Source of the DNA: Paucibacter sp. DJ2R-2 | Lineage (GTDB): Bacteria; Pseudomonadota; Gammaproteobacteria; Burkholderiales; Burkholderiaceae_C | DNA: 64,000 nucleotides | Assembly: GCF_025717675.1 (NCBI RefSeq) | Contig: NZ_JAJIRT010000001.1 | Span: 1,054,001-1,118,000 of the forward strand | Reading direction: 5' to 3' | Shown: piece by piece, positions 43,565 through 52,873 of the stretch | How the letters are laid out: the number at the start of each line of letters is the position of its first letter | Numbering within the stretch: the stretch's first letter is position 1 | Program-made: the position numbers and the translations under genes | Notes under the pieces: model-generated | The model's database searches: none | The model's input: only the letters and a program-made list of their open reading frames with translations | Told to the model about the DNA's origin: nothing

Positions 43565-44485
43565 ATGTCCCAAACACTCTCCTTGCACGCACTCAACCGC
43601 GTGCTGGCCAGCATCGACGCGCCGCGCAACGGCCGCGCCCTCTACGCCCTGCTCTCGGCCTTCTGCCTGGCAGGCCTGATGCTGGCCTCGGCCGAGTCGG
43701 CACTGGCCAAGGCGAACACGGTGATCGGCGTGATCTGGGCGGTCGGCGGCTTGCTGACTGCCTTCGTCGGCGTCAACACCACAGGCTTGCTGCTCATGGA
43801 TCAGGCACGCGGCCGCGAAGTGCGCGAGGTGGCCGATGCCTTTCACGACGCCTTGCGCAGCGCGCCTCGGGTGCTGCTGACCCTGTTGCTGGTGCTGAGC
43901 ACCCTGGGCCTCGCTGCGGCCGCTCTGATTGCCTTGCTCTACAGCGCTCGCTTGCCGGCCGTCGGCCCGGCCTTGTTTGCCCTGCTGGTACCGATCAGCG
44001 TGACGGGGCTGGGCGTGATGGCCTTCAGCGGACTGGTCCTGATCGGCCCCTTGACCGGCCCCTCCATCTGGTCCGGCAAGACGTCTCTGCAGACCGCCCG
44101 CATGCTGGCCCGCCAGCTGCGCCACGGCCCCTTGGAGGCCGGTGCCTTGATGATGGCCGTGTTCCTGATGACCGCACTGGTCAGCGCGGCGGTCAGCTTC
44201 GTGGTGATCAGCGGTGGGCGGGCGTTGGCGGTCCTGATGGTCTGGCTGATCGGCATCGATGTGCCGGCCCAGCAGCTGATTGCCGGTCTGTTCGGCTACG
44301 GCCTGCGCTCCCTGGGCGCCAACGGTGCGCCGGTGGCCACCACCCCGCTGGCGATCGCGGCGCAAACCGGCGGCGGCGTGGTCTTCGCGGTCGCCCTGGT
44401 ACTGCCGACCCTGGTCTACCTGCGCGGCTGCTGCGCCGTCTATCTGGCCCTGCAGGACACGCCCGGCGACGACGCGGCCCTGTGA
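43565..44485 (+). CDS. Conserved multi-pass membrane protein
   Basis: 306 residues from ATG 43565 (ATGs at 43553 and 43556 are alternatives). Five to seven hydrophobic helices (ALLSAFCLAGLMLAS, VLLTLLLVLSTLGLAAAALI, LFALLVPISVTGLGVMAFSG) with short loops. No family signature is clear; conserved proteins with this look occur in Burkholderiales, near BtuF-like genes. It overlaps the next gene by 1 bp (TGATG), so the two are coupled. Confidence 0.75.
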   Translation: MSQTLSLHALNRVLASIDAPRNGRALYALLSAFCLAGLMLASAESALAKANTVIGVIWAVGGLLTAFVGVNTTGLLLMDQARGREVREVADAFHDALRSAPRVLLTLLLVLSTLGLAAAALIALLYSARLPAVGPALFALLVPISVTGLGVMAFSGLVLIGPLTGPSIWSGKTSLQTARMLARQLRHGPLEAGALMMAVFLMTALVSAAVSFVVISGGRALAVLMVWLIGIDVPAQQLIAGLFGYGLRSLGANGAPVATTPLAIAAQTGGGVVFAVALVLPTLVYLRGCCAVYLALQDTPGDDAAL

Positions 44486-45303
44486 TGCAAAGCGCCGAAC
44501 CTCGCATTGCCAGCCTGGTCCCCAGCATCACCGAGCTGCTGCTGGCCCTGGGTCTGGGTCCCTGGATGGTGGCGCGTACCGGCTTCTGCATTCATCCCGC
44601 AGCGGATGTGGCCGCCATTCCCAAGGTCGGCGGCACCAAGGATGTCAATCTGGACAAACTGCGCCGCTTGGCGCCCAGCCATGTGATCGTCAACCCCGAC
44701 GAAAACCGTCGCGAAACCGCCGAGGCTCTGAAAGCCTTTGTGCCCGAACTGATCGTGGCCCACCCGCAAGGGCCCGAGGACAACCTGGTTCTGCTGGACC
44801 AGATGCTGCAGCACTTCGGTCATCTGCCCGGCGTGCAAGCAAGGGCTGAGCCCCTGCGCAGCGACTTGCAGGCCAGCCTTGAGCGCTGCCGCCAACAAGC
44901 CTGGCCCGGCGAACGCGTGCTCTACCTGATCTGGCGCGAACCCTGGATGACGGTGGCGCGCGACACCTACATCGCCCGCATGCTGGCCGAAGTCGGCTGG
45001 CAGACCTGGCCCGAGCAACTGGGCGGGGACACCGGCGCCGCCCGCTACCCGCAGCTGCGCGGCGATGAGCCCTGGCTGCAGCAAATCGACCGGGTGCTGC
45101 TGAGCTCGGAGCCCTACAGCTTTGACGCCAACCACCTGCCGCTGGCGCAAGCCCTGTGCCCACAAGCGCGGGTACAGCTGGTCGATGGGGAACTGCTGAG
45201 CTGGTACGGCCCACGCGCCGGCCAGGGTCTGGACCTGCTGCGCCGCCTGGCCGGTGAGCGCGCGCAGGGTGTCCAGGTGAGCCGGCCTGCAAAGACCGGG
45301 TAA
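44485..45303 (+). CDS. Helical-backbone metal-receptor (BtuF/TroA-like) protein without signal peptide
   Basis: 272 residues, starting MQSAEPRIASLVPSITELLL. The fold resembles periplasmic binding proteins of the BtuF/FhuD type: a P-S-I-T-E start, GTKDVNLDKLRRLAPSHVIV with the conserved DENR block, VLYLIWREPWMTVARDTYIA, and LLSSEPYSF with a C-terminal helix. Unusually there is no signal peptide or lipobox, so it looks cytoplasmic. Proteins of this shape are annotated as cobalamin-binding proteins in several proteobacteria. Its start overlaps the stop of the upstream membrane protein. Confidence 0.82.
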   Translation: MQSAEPRIASLVPSITELLLALGLGPWMVARTGFCIHPAADVAAIPKVGGTKDVNLDKLRRLAPSHVIVNPDENRRETAEALKAFVPELIVAHPQGPEDNLVLLDQMLQHFGHLPGVQARAEPLRSDLQASLERCRQQAWPGERVLYLIWREPWMTVARDTYIARMLAEVGWQTWPEQLGGDTGAARYPQLRGDEPWLQQIDRVLLSSEPYSFDANHLPLAQALCPQARVQLVDGELLSWYGPRAGQGLDLLRRLAGERAQGVQVSRPAKTG

Positions 45304-45356
45304 TTCGGGAGCTCGGCACACCCTGGGCTGGCGTCGGCCGCCCCACAATCGCCGCC

Positions 45357-45998
45357 ATGGACATCTACAAGCCTCTCGTCGCCCTGTTGGCCATCGTCAA
45401 CCCGATCGGCGTGATCCCCTTCTTCATCCACTTCACCAGTGGCTTCAACCGCGAGCAGCGCCAGCACACCATCCGTGTGAGCAGCTTCAGTGCCTTTTTA
45501 GTCATCAGCATCAGCGCGCTGCTCGGTCTCAAGGTGATCGAGTTCTTCGGCATCTCGCTGGCCTCCTTCCAGGTCGGCGGCGGCACCTTGCTGCTGATCA
45601 GTTCCCTCCAGATGCTGAACGCCCAGCCCGCCGAGTCGCGCAAGGAAGACCTCAGCGAGGGCTCCAGCAAGCTCAGCGCCGGCGCCAGCATCGCCGTCGT
45701 GCCCCTGACCATCCCCCTGCTGACCGGCCCGGCCACCATCTCCACCATGGTGATCTATGCAGAAAAGACCCGCCACTGGTGGGAGCTGGCCGTGCTGGTC
45801 GGCTACGGTGTGGTGGTCGGCCTGGTGACCTTTGCCGTGTTCTCCACCGCCGGCCGCATCGCCCGAGTGCTGGGCCAGACCGGCATCAACATCATGACCC
45901 GACTCATGGGTCTGATCCTGGCCGCGCTGGCGGTGGAGCTGCTGGCCGACGGCCTGATCAAGCTCTTCCCGGTGCTGGCCTCGCATCTGGCGCGCTGA
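45357..45998 (+). CDS. MarC-family membrane protein
   Basis: 213 residues with six membrane helices. The family pattern is clear: ALLAIVNPIGVIPFFIHFTS at the start, FGISLASFQVGGGTLLLISS, SIAVVPLTIPLLTGPATIST, and MTRLMGLILAALAVELLADG at the end. The conserved NP and GP helix breaks are present. MarC/YhgN proteins have no established function; the old link to antibiotic resistance is not supported. It lies 53 bp after the BtuF-like gene. Confidence 0.92.
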   Translation: MDIYKPLVALLAIVNPIGVIPFFIHFTSGFNREQRQHTIRVSSFSAFLVISISALLGLKVIEFFGISLASFQVGGGTLLLISSLQMLNAQPAESRKEDLSEGSSKLSAGASIAVVPLTIPLLTGPATISTMVIYAEKTRHWWELAVLVGYGVVVGLVTFAVFSTAGRIARVLGQTGINIMTRLMGLILAALAVELLADGLIKLFPVLASHLAR

Positions 45999-46017
45999 AG
46001 CCTGCAGCGCGCCCACC

Positions 46018-47664
46018 ATGTTCGACTACATCATCATTGGTGCCGGCACGGCCGGCTGCCTGCTGGCCAAGCGGCTCTCGGCCGACCCGAGCAAGCGCGT
46101 GCTGCTGCTGGAAGCCGGCGGCAAGGACGACTACCACTGGATCCACATCCCGGTCGGCTATCTGCACTGCATCGGCAACCCGCGCACCGACTGGCTCTAC
46201 CAAACCGAGGCAGAGGCCGGCCTCAAAGGCCGCGCCCTGCGCTACCCTCGCGGCAAGGTGCTGGGCGGCTGCTCCAGCATCAACGGCATGATCTATATGC
46301 GTGGACAGGCGCGCGACTACGAGGCCTGGGCGGCAGCCACCGGCGACCCGGACTGGCGCTGGCAAGCCTGCCTGCCCGATTTCATCAAGCACGAAGACCA
46401 CTGGCGCTTGGATGGCAAGGCCACCAGCGCCAGCACTGCCTTCAAGGCCGCACACGGTCATGGTGGCGAATGGCGGGTCGAACGCCAGCGCCTGCGCTGG
46501 GACATCCTCGATGCCTTTGCGGCGGCCGCTGTACAGACGGGCATCCCGGCCAGCGAAGACTTCAACGCCGGCAGCAATGAAGGCGTCGGCTATTTCGAAG
46601 TCAACCAGCGCAGCGGCCTGCGCTGGAACACGGCCAAGGCTTTTTTACGGCCGACCTGCTACGCCAGGCCCAACTTCGAGCTCTGGACCCTGGCCAGTGT
46701 GCAGCGCCTGAGCCTGGATCGCGAAGACGGTGCCCTGCGCTGCACCGGCGCCGAAGTGCGCACGCCGCGCGGCCTGGAAGCTGTCACGCTGAACCCCGGC
46801 GGCGAGCTGATCCTGGCGGCCGGCGCCATCGGCTCACCCCAGCTGCTGCAGCTCTCAGGCCTGGGGCCGGCAGCCCTGCTGCAAGGCTTTGGCATCGCCG
46901 TGCAGCACGACCTCCCGGGGGTCGGCGCCAATCTGCAAGACCATTTGCAGATCCGTAGCATTTACAAGGTCGAGGGCACGCGCACCCTCAACACCTTGAC
47001 GCAAAGCTGGTGGGGCAAGGCCAAGATCGGCCTGGAATACGCGTTCAAGCGCAGCGGGCCGATGAGCATGGCGCCTTCGCAGCTGGGCGCGTTTGCGCGC
47101 AGCGGCCTAGACCCGGACGGGCCGGATCTGGAATACCACGTGCAGCCGCTGTCGCTGGACGCTTTCGGCCAGCCCTTGCACCCCTTCAATGCCTTCACCG
47201 CCAGCGTCTGCCAGCTGAGCCCGACAAGCCGCGGCAAGGTGCAGATCCGCTCGCCCGATGCAAGCAAGGCGCCGCGCATCCAGCCCAACTATTTGTCAAC
47301 CGAGCACGACCGCCAAGTGGCGGCGGCCGCCCTGCGCCTGACGCGCCAGATCGTGGCCCAACCGGCGTTGGCTGGCTATCGGCCCGAGGAAATCAAACCC
47401 GGCCCGCAACTGCAGAGCGAGGACGAACTGGCGCGCGCCGCGGGCGAGATCGGCACCACCATCTTCCACCCGGTGGGCACCTGCAAAATGGGCCGCGCCG
47501 AGGACCCGCTGGCCGTGGTCGACAGTCATCTGCGCGTGCGCGGCGTGGCCGGCTTGCGTGTGGTCGATGCCAGCGTCATGCCCAGCATCACCCACGGCAA
47601 CACCGCCTCACCGACGCTGATGCTGGCCGAGAAGGCCGCGGCCTGGATCCTGGCCGGGGCCTGA
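46018..47664 (+). CDS. GMC-family FAD-dependent oxidoreductase (choline/alcohol dehydrogenase type)
   Basis: 548 residues. The FAD Rossmann motif is IIIGAGTAGCLLAKRLSADP at the N-terminus, GMC signature 1 is GKVLGGCSSINGMIYMRG, and signature 2 is GAIGSPQLLQLSGLGP. The C-terminal catalytic His lies in TTIFHPVGTCKMG and the last His/Asn in ITHGNTASPTLMLAE. The FHPVGTCKMG type is that of alcohol and choline dehydrogenases. No choline or betaine genes are near, so the substrate is unknown; membrane or respiratory-chain coupling is possible. Confidence 0.93.
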   Translation: MFDYIIIGAGTAGCLLAKRLSADPSKRVLLLEAGGKDDYHWIHIPVGYLHCIGNPRTDWLYQTEAEAGLKGRALRYPRGKVLGGCSSINGMIYMRGQARDYEAWAAATGDPDWRWQACLPDFIKHEDHWRLDGKATSASTAFKAAHGHGGEWRVERQRLRWDILDAFAAAAVQTGIPASEDFNAGSNEGVGYFEVNQRSGLRWNTAKAFLRPTCYARPNFELWTLASVQRLSLDREDGALRCTGAEVRTPRGLEAVTLNPGGELILAAGAIGSPQLLQLSGLGPAALLQGFGIAVQHDLPGVGANLQDHLQIRSIYKVEGTRTLNTLTQSWWGKAKIGLEYAFKRSGPMSMAPSQLGAFARSGLDPDGPDLEYHVQPLSLDAFGQPLHPFNAFTASVCQLSPTSRGKVQIRSPDASKAPRIQPNYLSTEHDRQVAAAALRLTRQIVAQPALAGYRPEEIKPGPQLQSEDELARAAGEIGTTIFHPVGTCKMGRAEDPLAVVDSHLRVRGVAGLRVVDASVMPSITHGNTASPTLMLAEKAAAWILAGA

Positions 47665-47674
47665 AGCCGCGACT

Positions 47675-49060
47675 TCAGCTCTTGGCGCTGAAGCGCTGCT
47701 CCAGATAGGCCAGCAAGGTGCGGATGGTCTGCGCCTCGCCGCCGACCGGGCGGCCGGCACGGGCCACATCGTTCCAGGCGAACAGGTCGATGTGCAGCCA
47801 GTCCTGGTGCTCGGGCACAAAGTACTCGAGGAAGAGCGCCGCGTTGATGGCGCCGCCCAGGGCATTGCGGCCGGTGTTGACGATGTCGCCGATGCTGCTG
47901 GCGATGCCCTCTTTGTAGGGCGCCCACAGCGGCATGTGCCACATCGGGTCTTCCAGCTTCAGGCCCAGGTCGACCAGGTCACGCGCGGTGTCGAAATGCT
48001 TGCTGAACAGGGCTGGCAGCTGGGCGCCCAGGGCCACGCGAGCGGCGCCGGTCAGGGTGGCCAGGTCGATGATCAGCTCGGGCTTGTGCTCGGAGGCATA
48101 GGCCAGCGCATCGCTGAGCACCACGCGGCCTTCGGCATCGGTGTTGCCGATCTCGATGTGCAGGCCCTGGCGGGTCTTGATCACATCGCCGGGGCGGTAG
48201 GCATTGCCCGAGATCGAGTTCTCGACCGCCGGGATCAGCAGCTGCAGGCGCACCGGCAGCTTGAAGGCCATGACGAGAGCGGCCAGGCCCAGGGCATTGG
48301 CGGCGCCGCCCATGTCCTTCTTCATCTGGCGCATGCCATCGGCGCCCTTGATGTCCAGGCCGCCTGTGTCGAAGCAGACGCCCTTGCCGACGATGCTCAG
48401 CAATGGCGCTTTGGGGTTGCCCCAGTTCAGCTCGATCAGGCGCGGCGCGCGCGTGCTGGCGCGGCCAACGGCATGAATAGCCGGGAAGTTCTGCTTCAGC
48501 AGCGCGTCACCGACGATCTGCTTGAACTTGGCGCCGTGCTGCTTGGCGATCAGCTGGGCGGCTTGCGCCAGCTCTTCCGGGCCCATGTGCTCGGCCGGGG
48601 TGTTGACCAGATCACGGGTGGCCGCGATGGCGGTGGCCAGGGCAATGCCGCGCTGGGCGCTGGCGTCATTGGCCAGGTAGAGCGCGGCCGGCGCACGACG
48701 GCGCGGCTTGTAGAGGTCAAACTGGTACGCTCCCAGCTCCCAGGACAGGGCAGCCTGTTCGGGCAGCAGCTGCAGGCCTTGCTCGGACAGCACATAGTCA
48801 CCCTCGGGCAGGGCTTGCGGCAGGGCCGACAGCGCAAAGGGATGGGCGGCATGCTCGACGCCTGCGAACACCTGACCCAGCTTGCCATCGGCGCCCGGCA
48901 CCAGGGCGTAGCTGTCGGCGGCGCCCTTGAAGCCCAGGGTGGCCAGCCAGTGGCGCGTCGGCGCCGGCAACTCGGTCACCAGGGCCTGGAAGGCGGCGCG
49001 ATCGACCACGGTAATGGCAACGGCGCCGCTGGGCGCCTTGGCTTTCAGGTGAACAGTCAT
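47675..49060 (-). CDS. M17 leucyl aminopeptidase family protein
   Basis: 461 residues. M17 binuclear-metal peptidase: KGVCFDTGGLDIKGADGMRQ contains the metal ligands and catalytic Lys, and NTDAEGRVVLSDAL is the diagnostic M17 signature with Asp and Glu ligands and Arg. The N-terminal domain is short (about 1-150), closer to the PepB-like group than to E. coli PepA. The ATG at 49060 gives MTVHLKAKAPSG. It removes N-terminal amino acids from peptides in the cytoplasm. Confidence 0.94.
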   Translation of the reverse strand: MTVHLKAKAPSGAVAITVVDRAAFQALVTELPAPTRHWLATLGFKGAADSYALVPGADGKLGQVFAGVEHAAHPFALSALPQALPEGDYVLSEQGLQLLPEQAALSWELGAYQFDLYKPRRRAPAALYLANDASAQRGIALATAIAATRDLVNTPAEHMGPEELAQAAQLIAKQHGAKFKQIVGDALLKQNFPAIHAVGRASTRAPRLIELNWGNPKAPLLSIVGKGVCFDTGGLDIKGADGMRQMKKDMGGAANALGLAALVMAFKLPVRLQLLIPAVENSISGNAYRPGDVIKTRQGLHIEIGNTDAEGRVVLSDALAYASEHKPELIIDLATLTGAARVALGAQLPALFSKHFDTARDLVDLGLKLEDPMWHMPLWAPYKEGIASSIGDIVNTGRNALGGAINAALFLEYFVPEHQDWLHIDLFAWNDVARAGRPVGGEAQTIRTLLAYLEQRFSAKS

Positions 49061-49139
49061 GATGCGAAGTGAGCCTTGTGGGCGGCTGATCAAAAGCGGC
49101 GATTGTCCGCTTTTGGCGCAGGCCAGGCTGCCGCAGGCT

Positions 49140-49511
49140 TCAGCAGCTGCTTTGCAAGCGCATCAGCAAGGCCTGGGCGGCCGGTTGGGCAGCCGGCGTC
49201 GGCAACTCGGCGGCAGTGGCGAGCAGGCGTTGAGCCGTGCTGAGATGGGGTGTGACCGGGCCGACAAAGCGCAGCTGTGCGCCCAGGCCGATCAGCAGAG
49301 TGGGGAAGGTTTCCACATCCAGGTCACCGACCAGTTCCTCGTCGTCCTCGATGTCCACCCAGATGAAACGGTGCTGCGGAAACTGTTCGCGCAAGCTGGC
49401 CACCACCTCGTGATAGCCGTCGCAGGTGCGGCACCAGGCCGCACACAGGCAGGCCACCAGCAAAGACTCAGGCGCTGGAGCAAGGGGCGAAATGGAGGAG
49501 GTGGGCGACAT
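49140..49511 (-). CDS. Thioredoxin-fold protein
   Basis: 123 residues from ATG 49511 (an in-frame TTG at 49532 is possible). The active-site pattern is CAAWCRTCDGYH, a CxxC with Arg-Thr in place of Gly-Pro, and FIWVDIEDDEEL and VETFPTLLI follow, with the cis-Pro of thioredoxins. It is likely a cytoplasmic thiol:disulfide protein of reduced redox potential; partner unknown. It is 79 bp upstream of the aminopeptidase gene on the same strand. Confidence 0.85.
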   Translation of the reverse strand: MSPTSSISPLAPAPESLLVACLCAAWCRTCDGYHEVVASLREQFPQHRFIWVDIEDDEELVGDLDVETFPTLLIGLGAQLRFVGPVTPHLSTAQRLLATAAELPTPAAQPAAQALLMRLQSSC

Positions 49512-49722
49512 GGGATCGAAGCTTAGCGACAAAGCCGCCGCCGCCCTGAAGCCAGGCGCGAGACGTTGCTAACTGGCGACGAGACGCACCGCAAAAATAT
49601 CTGCCTGCGGCTGTCAACCGAGGGTTTTCCGCCAGCGTTGTGCCTGCAAGCGACAGCCAAGGCAGATCTCCTGCAAGCCGTCGCTACCGTCGTAGCAGCA
49701 GCCGCAAGGCCTCTGAATCGCC

Positions 49723-49887
49723 ATGAAAACTCAGCAGCACCCCGAACAACAACCGCGCCGCATGCCCTGCCCCGACTGGGCATCGCTGGACAACAAGGGC
49801 CGCAAGCACGAGGCTTTTGAATCCGGCAACTTCGCCTGCGATCGCCGCAGCCTGGCTCGCGCACTCCGTTTTGACCGCAAACGCTGA
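49723..49887 (+). CDS. Small candidate protein of 54 residues
   Basis: ATG 49723 to TGA 49885-49887. The product is hydrophilic and basic: MKTQQHPEQQPRRMPCPDWA then SLDNKGRKHEAFESGNFACD and RRSLARALRFDRKR. Third codon positions are mostly G or C, like neighbouring genes. It has two Cys and no signal peptide. A perfect 13-bp hairpin starts 10 bp after the stop, which supports a transcribed unit. AAGGCC about 13 bp upstream is a weak ribosome site. I recognise no family, and the frame could be chance. Confidence 0.4.
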   Translation: MKTQQHPEQQPRRMPCPDWASLDNKGRKHEAFESGNFACDRRSLARALRFDRKR

Positions 49888-49896
49888 AGAACTGAC

Positions 49897-49926
49897 GCAG
49901 GTTTTGCAAACCCTTGCAAAACCTGC
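49897..49926. terminator. Perfect 13-bp hairpin between convergent genes
   Basis: GCAGGTTTTGCAA (49897-49909), loop ACCC, TTGCAAAACCTGC (49914-49926). The stem is perfect; only a weak pyrimidine run (CTTC) follows. It lies 10 bp after the small frame and 14 bp before the helicase stop, so it could stop both transcripts. Confidence 0.75.
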
Positions 49927-49940
49927 CTTCATCTGTTCAG

Positions 49941-52802
49941 TCAGCCCAGCGGCGCCAACAAGAGCGCCAAATCCTCGGCGCTGAACTTGGCTGCATCGGC
50001 CCCGTCTTCGCCCAGCACGCCCTGCGCCAGGGCCAGTTTTCGGGCCTGCAGCTCCAGCATCCGCTCCTCGATGCTGCCGCCCACCACCAGTTTGTAGACG
50101 AACACCGGCTTGTCCTGGCCGATGCGGTGCGCCCGCGCGCTGGCCTGAGCCTCCACCGCCGGGTTCCACCAGGGGTCGACATGGATCACCGTGTCGGCCG
50201 CCGTCAGGTTCAAACCCACCCCGCCCGCCTTGAGGCTGACCAGCAGCAGCGGTATTTCCTCGGCCTGGAAGCGCCGCACGATCTCGCCGCGTTGGCCGAT
50301 GGGCGTGTCGCCGCTGAGCGTCAGGCTGGGCAGCTCCAGCTGCCGTAGCAGTGCTTCGATCAAGCCCAGCATCTCGGTGAACTGGGAGAACACCAGCACC
50401 CGCCGCCCCTCGGCCAGCAGCTCGGGCAGCATCTGCTCCAGCAGCTCCAGCTTGGCACGGCCCATGTCCGGCGCCAAATCCACGCCCTTGACCAGGGCCG
50501 GGTCGCAGCAGACCTGGCGCAGCTTGAGCAGGGCATCCAGCACTGAAATCTGTGCGCCGGCAAAGCCGCGCCGGGCCAGCACGCGCCGCACCTGGGTGTC
50601 GGCCGCCACGCGCACGCTCTCGTAGAGATCACGCTGGGCGCCGTAGAGCTGCACCCGCCGCGTCACCTCGGTCAGGGGCGGCAGCTCGGCCGCCACCTGG
50701 TCCTTGCGGCGGCGCAGGATGAAAGGCCGCACGCGTTGGGCCAGCAACTGGGCGCGCAAGGTTTCGCCGTTTTCCTCGATGGGTTTGCGCCACAAGCGGG
50801 CGAAGCTCCGTGCATCGCCCAGGAAGCCGGGCATCAGGAAATCGAACTGCGCCCAGAGCTCGCCCAGATGGTTCTCCAGCGGCGTGCCGGTCAAGCAGAG
50901 CCGGTGGCGCGCGTTCAGGTGGCGCACCGCTTGCGCCGCTCGGCTGGCCGCGTTCTTGACCGTCTGCGCCTCATCCAGGATCAAGAGATGCCAGGGCTGG
51001 GCGGCCAAGGCCGCGATATCGCGCCACAGCAGCGGGTAGGTGGACAGCACCAGATCGAAATCGCCCAGGCGGGCAAAGTCGCGCGCGCGCTCCGGCCCTT
51101 GCAGCAGCAGCACGCGCAGGCCCGGCGCCACCCGGCGCGCCTCGGCCAGCCAGTTGAACAACAGGGAGCTGGGCAGCACGGCCAAGGCCGGCCGATCGAG
51201 GCGGCCTGCTTCTTTTTCGAGCAGCAGATGGGCCAGCGCCTGGGCGGTCTTGCCCAGGCCCATGTCATCGGCCAGGATGCCGGCCAGACCCTGCTCACGC
51301 AGGTACTGCAGCCAGGCCAGGCCACTGCGCTGGTACGGTCGCAGCGTCAGCGCCAGGCCCTGCGGCGGCGCCACCGGCTGGGGGCTGCCGGCCTGCTGCA
51401 GGCGCTGGGCCAGGCGGCGCAGATCAGCGTCGCCCTGGAACTGCCAGCCGCTGCGCGTGTCCAGCGCCAGCAGGCGGCCGGCGTCCCAGTCGCTGAGCGG
51501 GATCGGCCCTTCGGCCCGCTTGGGGTCGCTGAGCAGGTCCACCATGGCGCCGATGATGGGTTTGAGGATAGAGCCTGGCGCTTCGATACGGCGGCCGCCC
51601 GGCGCGTGCAGCAGGATCAAGGCCGCGTCATCGATACAAGCAATGGCCTCGGCATCGAACCAGCGCGCATCGCGGCGCAGCAGGTCGGCAATCATGGGCG
51701 CCAGGTCCAGGGTTTCGCCATCCACCTCGACACCGAGGCTGAGCAGCCAGGAGCCCTGGCGGCCCGGCAGGCCCAGCTTCTCGATCTTGAGCTGCCAGGC
51801 TTCGGCCGGCGCCGGCCGGTGGGCAAAGCCGGGGCGAACGTCGACCTTCCAGCCCGCGGCCTGGAGCTCCGGCACCCGCTCCAGCCAGAAGGCGGCGAAA
51901 AACTCTTCCTGGCTGAGCGTCCACAAAGCCTCGAGGCCCTGCGAGGCGCTGGGGTGGCGCCACTGCAGCTGCTCGGGCGCGAGCGGGATCAGGCCGCAGG
52001 CCCAGAGCTGATCGCGCGCCTCGGCCTCACTCAACAGATCGCGAGCCAGGCGGCGCGGGCCGCTGGGGGTGGCCACCAGCTGCTGGGCTGGCGGTCGGCT
52101 GTTCAAGAGTGAGCGAGGTGCCTCGGTCTGCCAGCGGCTGCCATCGTCAAAGCGGTAGACCCAGTGCAACTGGGCGACGCTGACATGGTCACCACGCGGC
52201 CCGAGCCGGCCGCCGGGAGCCAGGCCCAGCAGGCCATCACCACGGCCCAGAGTCATCAAGCGCAGCTCGGGCTGGAAATGGGCCGCTTCGCTACGCGTGT
52301 CCGGTTCGATAGGCGCCGGGGGCGGCTCGGCTAGGGATGCTGGACTCGGTTCCTCCTCACGCAGCAGCAAGTCCATAAGCCGTGCCGCATCGGCCTCGGG
52401 CAGCGGCGGCAGGCGCTTGAGCTCATCGCGGCTGGCCTTGCGGCGCAAAGCCTGCACCCATTGCTGCAGCAGCGCTTCGCGCTGGGGCGCGTCGGCCTCG
52501 ATCTGCAGCTTGAGCAACACGGCAGCGGCGTGCTCGCAAAAGCGCTGCGTGCGACAGCTGCACAGGGCGCTGTAGCGCGGCTGGCCGGACGCGTCGGCCA
52601 CACCTTGCAGGTCGAGCTCGAAAACCTGCTCGCGCGCGCCCCTCAGCCGTGCGCTCGCGCCCTGCTCATCAGCGCGGAGCTCCAGGATCTGGCCCTGCAG
52701 CTGGCGGGCACGCTGGAGACGGCCACGCTCGAACAAACGGGTCAGGGTGTCGGCCGTAGGTGGCCAAATGCGCGTGGCGGAAGTCTCCAACATGGCGCGC
52801 AT
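49941..52802 (-). CDS. SNF2-family DEAD/DEAH-box helicase with SWIM zinc finger
   Basis: 953 residues. SWIM finger CSCRTQRFCEH at 81-91 (Cys81, Cys83, Cys89, His91), a middle region of about 400 residues, then the SNF2 ATPase: Walker A LADDMGLGKTAQAL, the LDEAQTVKN Walker B, and LTGTPLENHLGELWAQFDFL. The C-terminal helicase lobe has VFSQFTEMLGLIEALLRQ, SLKAGGVGLNLTAADTVIHV and ARAHRIGQDKPVFVYKLVVG. This SWIM-SNF2 (RapA/HepA-like) architecture occurs in many bacteria; the role is likely in transcription recycling or nucleoprotein remodelling, not settled. The start could also be the ATG 9 bp downstream. Confidence 0.93.
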   Translation of the reverse strand: MRAMLETSATRIWPPTADTLTRLFERGRLQRARQLQGQILELRADEQGASARLRGAREQVFELDLQGVADASGQPRYSALCSCRTQRFCEHAAAVLLKLQIEADAPQREALLQQWVQALRRKASRDELKRLPPLPEADAARLMDLLLREEEPSPASLAEPPPAPIEPDTRSEAAHFQPELRLMTLGRGDGLLGLAPGGRLGPRGDHVSVAQLHWVYRFDDGSRWQTEAPRSLLNSRPPAQQLVATPSGPRRLARDLLSEAEARDQLWACGLIPLAPEQLQWRHPSASQGLEALWTLSQEEFFAAFWLERVPELQAAGWKVDVRPGFAHRPAPAEAWQLKIEKLGLPGRQGSWLLSLGVEVDGETLDLAPMIADLLRRDARWFDAEAIACIDDAALILLHAPGGRRIEAPGSILKPIIGAMVDLLSDPKRAEGPIPLSDWDAGRLLALDTRSGWQFQGDADLRRLAQRLQQAGSPQPVAPPQGLALTLRPYQRSGLAWLQYLREQGLAGILADDMGLGKTAQALAHLLLEKEAGRLDRPALAVLPSSLLFNWLAEARRVAPGLRVLLLQGPERARDFARLGDFDLVLSTYPLLWRDIAALAAQPWHLLILDEAQTVKNAASRAAQAVRHLNARHRLCLTGTPLENHLGELWAQFDFLMPGFLGDARSFARLWRKPIEENGETLRAQLLAQRVRPFILRRRKDQVAAELPPLTEVTRRVQLYGAQRDLYESVRVAADTQVRRVLARRGFAGAQISVLDALLKLRQVCCDPALVKGVDLAPDMGRAKLELLEQMLPELLAEGRRVLVFSQFTEMLGLIEALLRQLELPSLTLSGDTPIGQRGEIVRRFQAEEIPLLLVSLKAGGVGLNLTAADTVIHVDPWWNPAVEAQASARAHRIGQDKPVFVYKLVVGGSIEERMLELQARKLALAQGVLGEDGADAAKFSAEDLALLLAPLG

Positions 52803-52873
52803 TGTCAGGCTGAGGCGGGGCCAAGCTGCCTGACGAACGTTCAGGCCCCGGCTTTGCTGGCAGACTGCGCGCC

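Larger units (their letters stand above)
49512..49940. other. 429-bp spacer with a small candidate gene and a perfect hairpin
   Basis: Between the thioredoxin-like gene (-) and the convergent end of the helicase gene. The left half (49512-49700) has no clear feature. The right half holds a 54-codon frame and a 13-bp perfect hairpin, listed separately. No tRNA-like fold is seen. Confidence 0.6.

Noticed and set aside
49566-49820. 84-codon frame overlapping the small candidate gene
   Set aside because: No ribosome site and Ala/Thr/Arg-rich shadow composition; the 54-codon frame with hairpin fits better.
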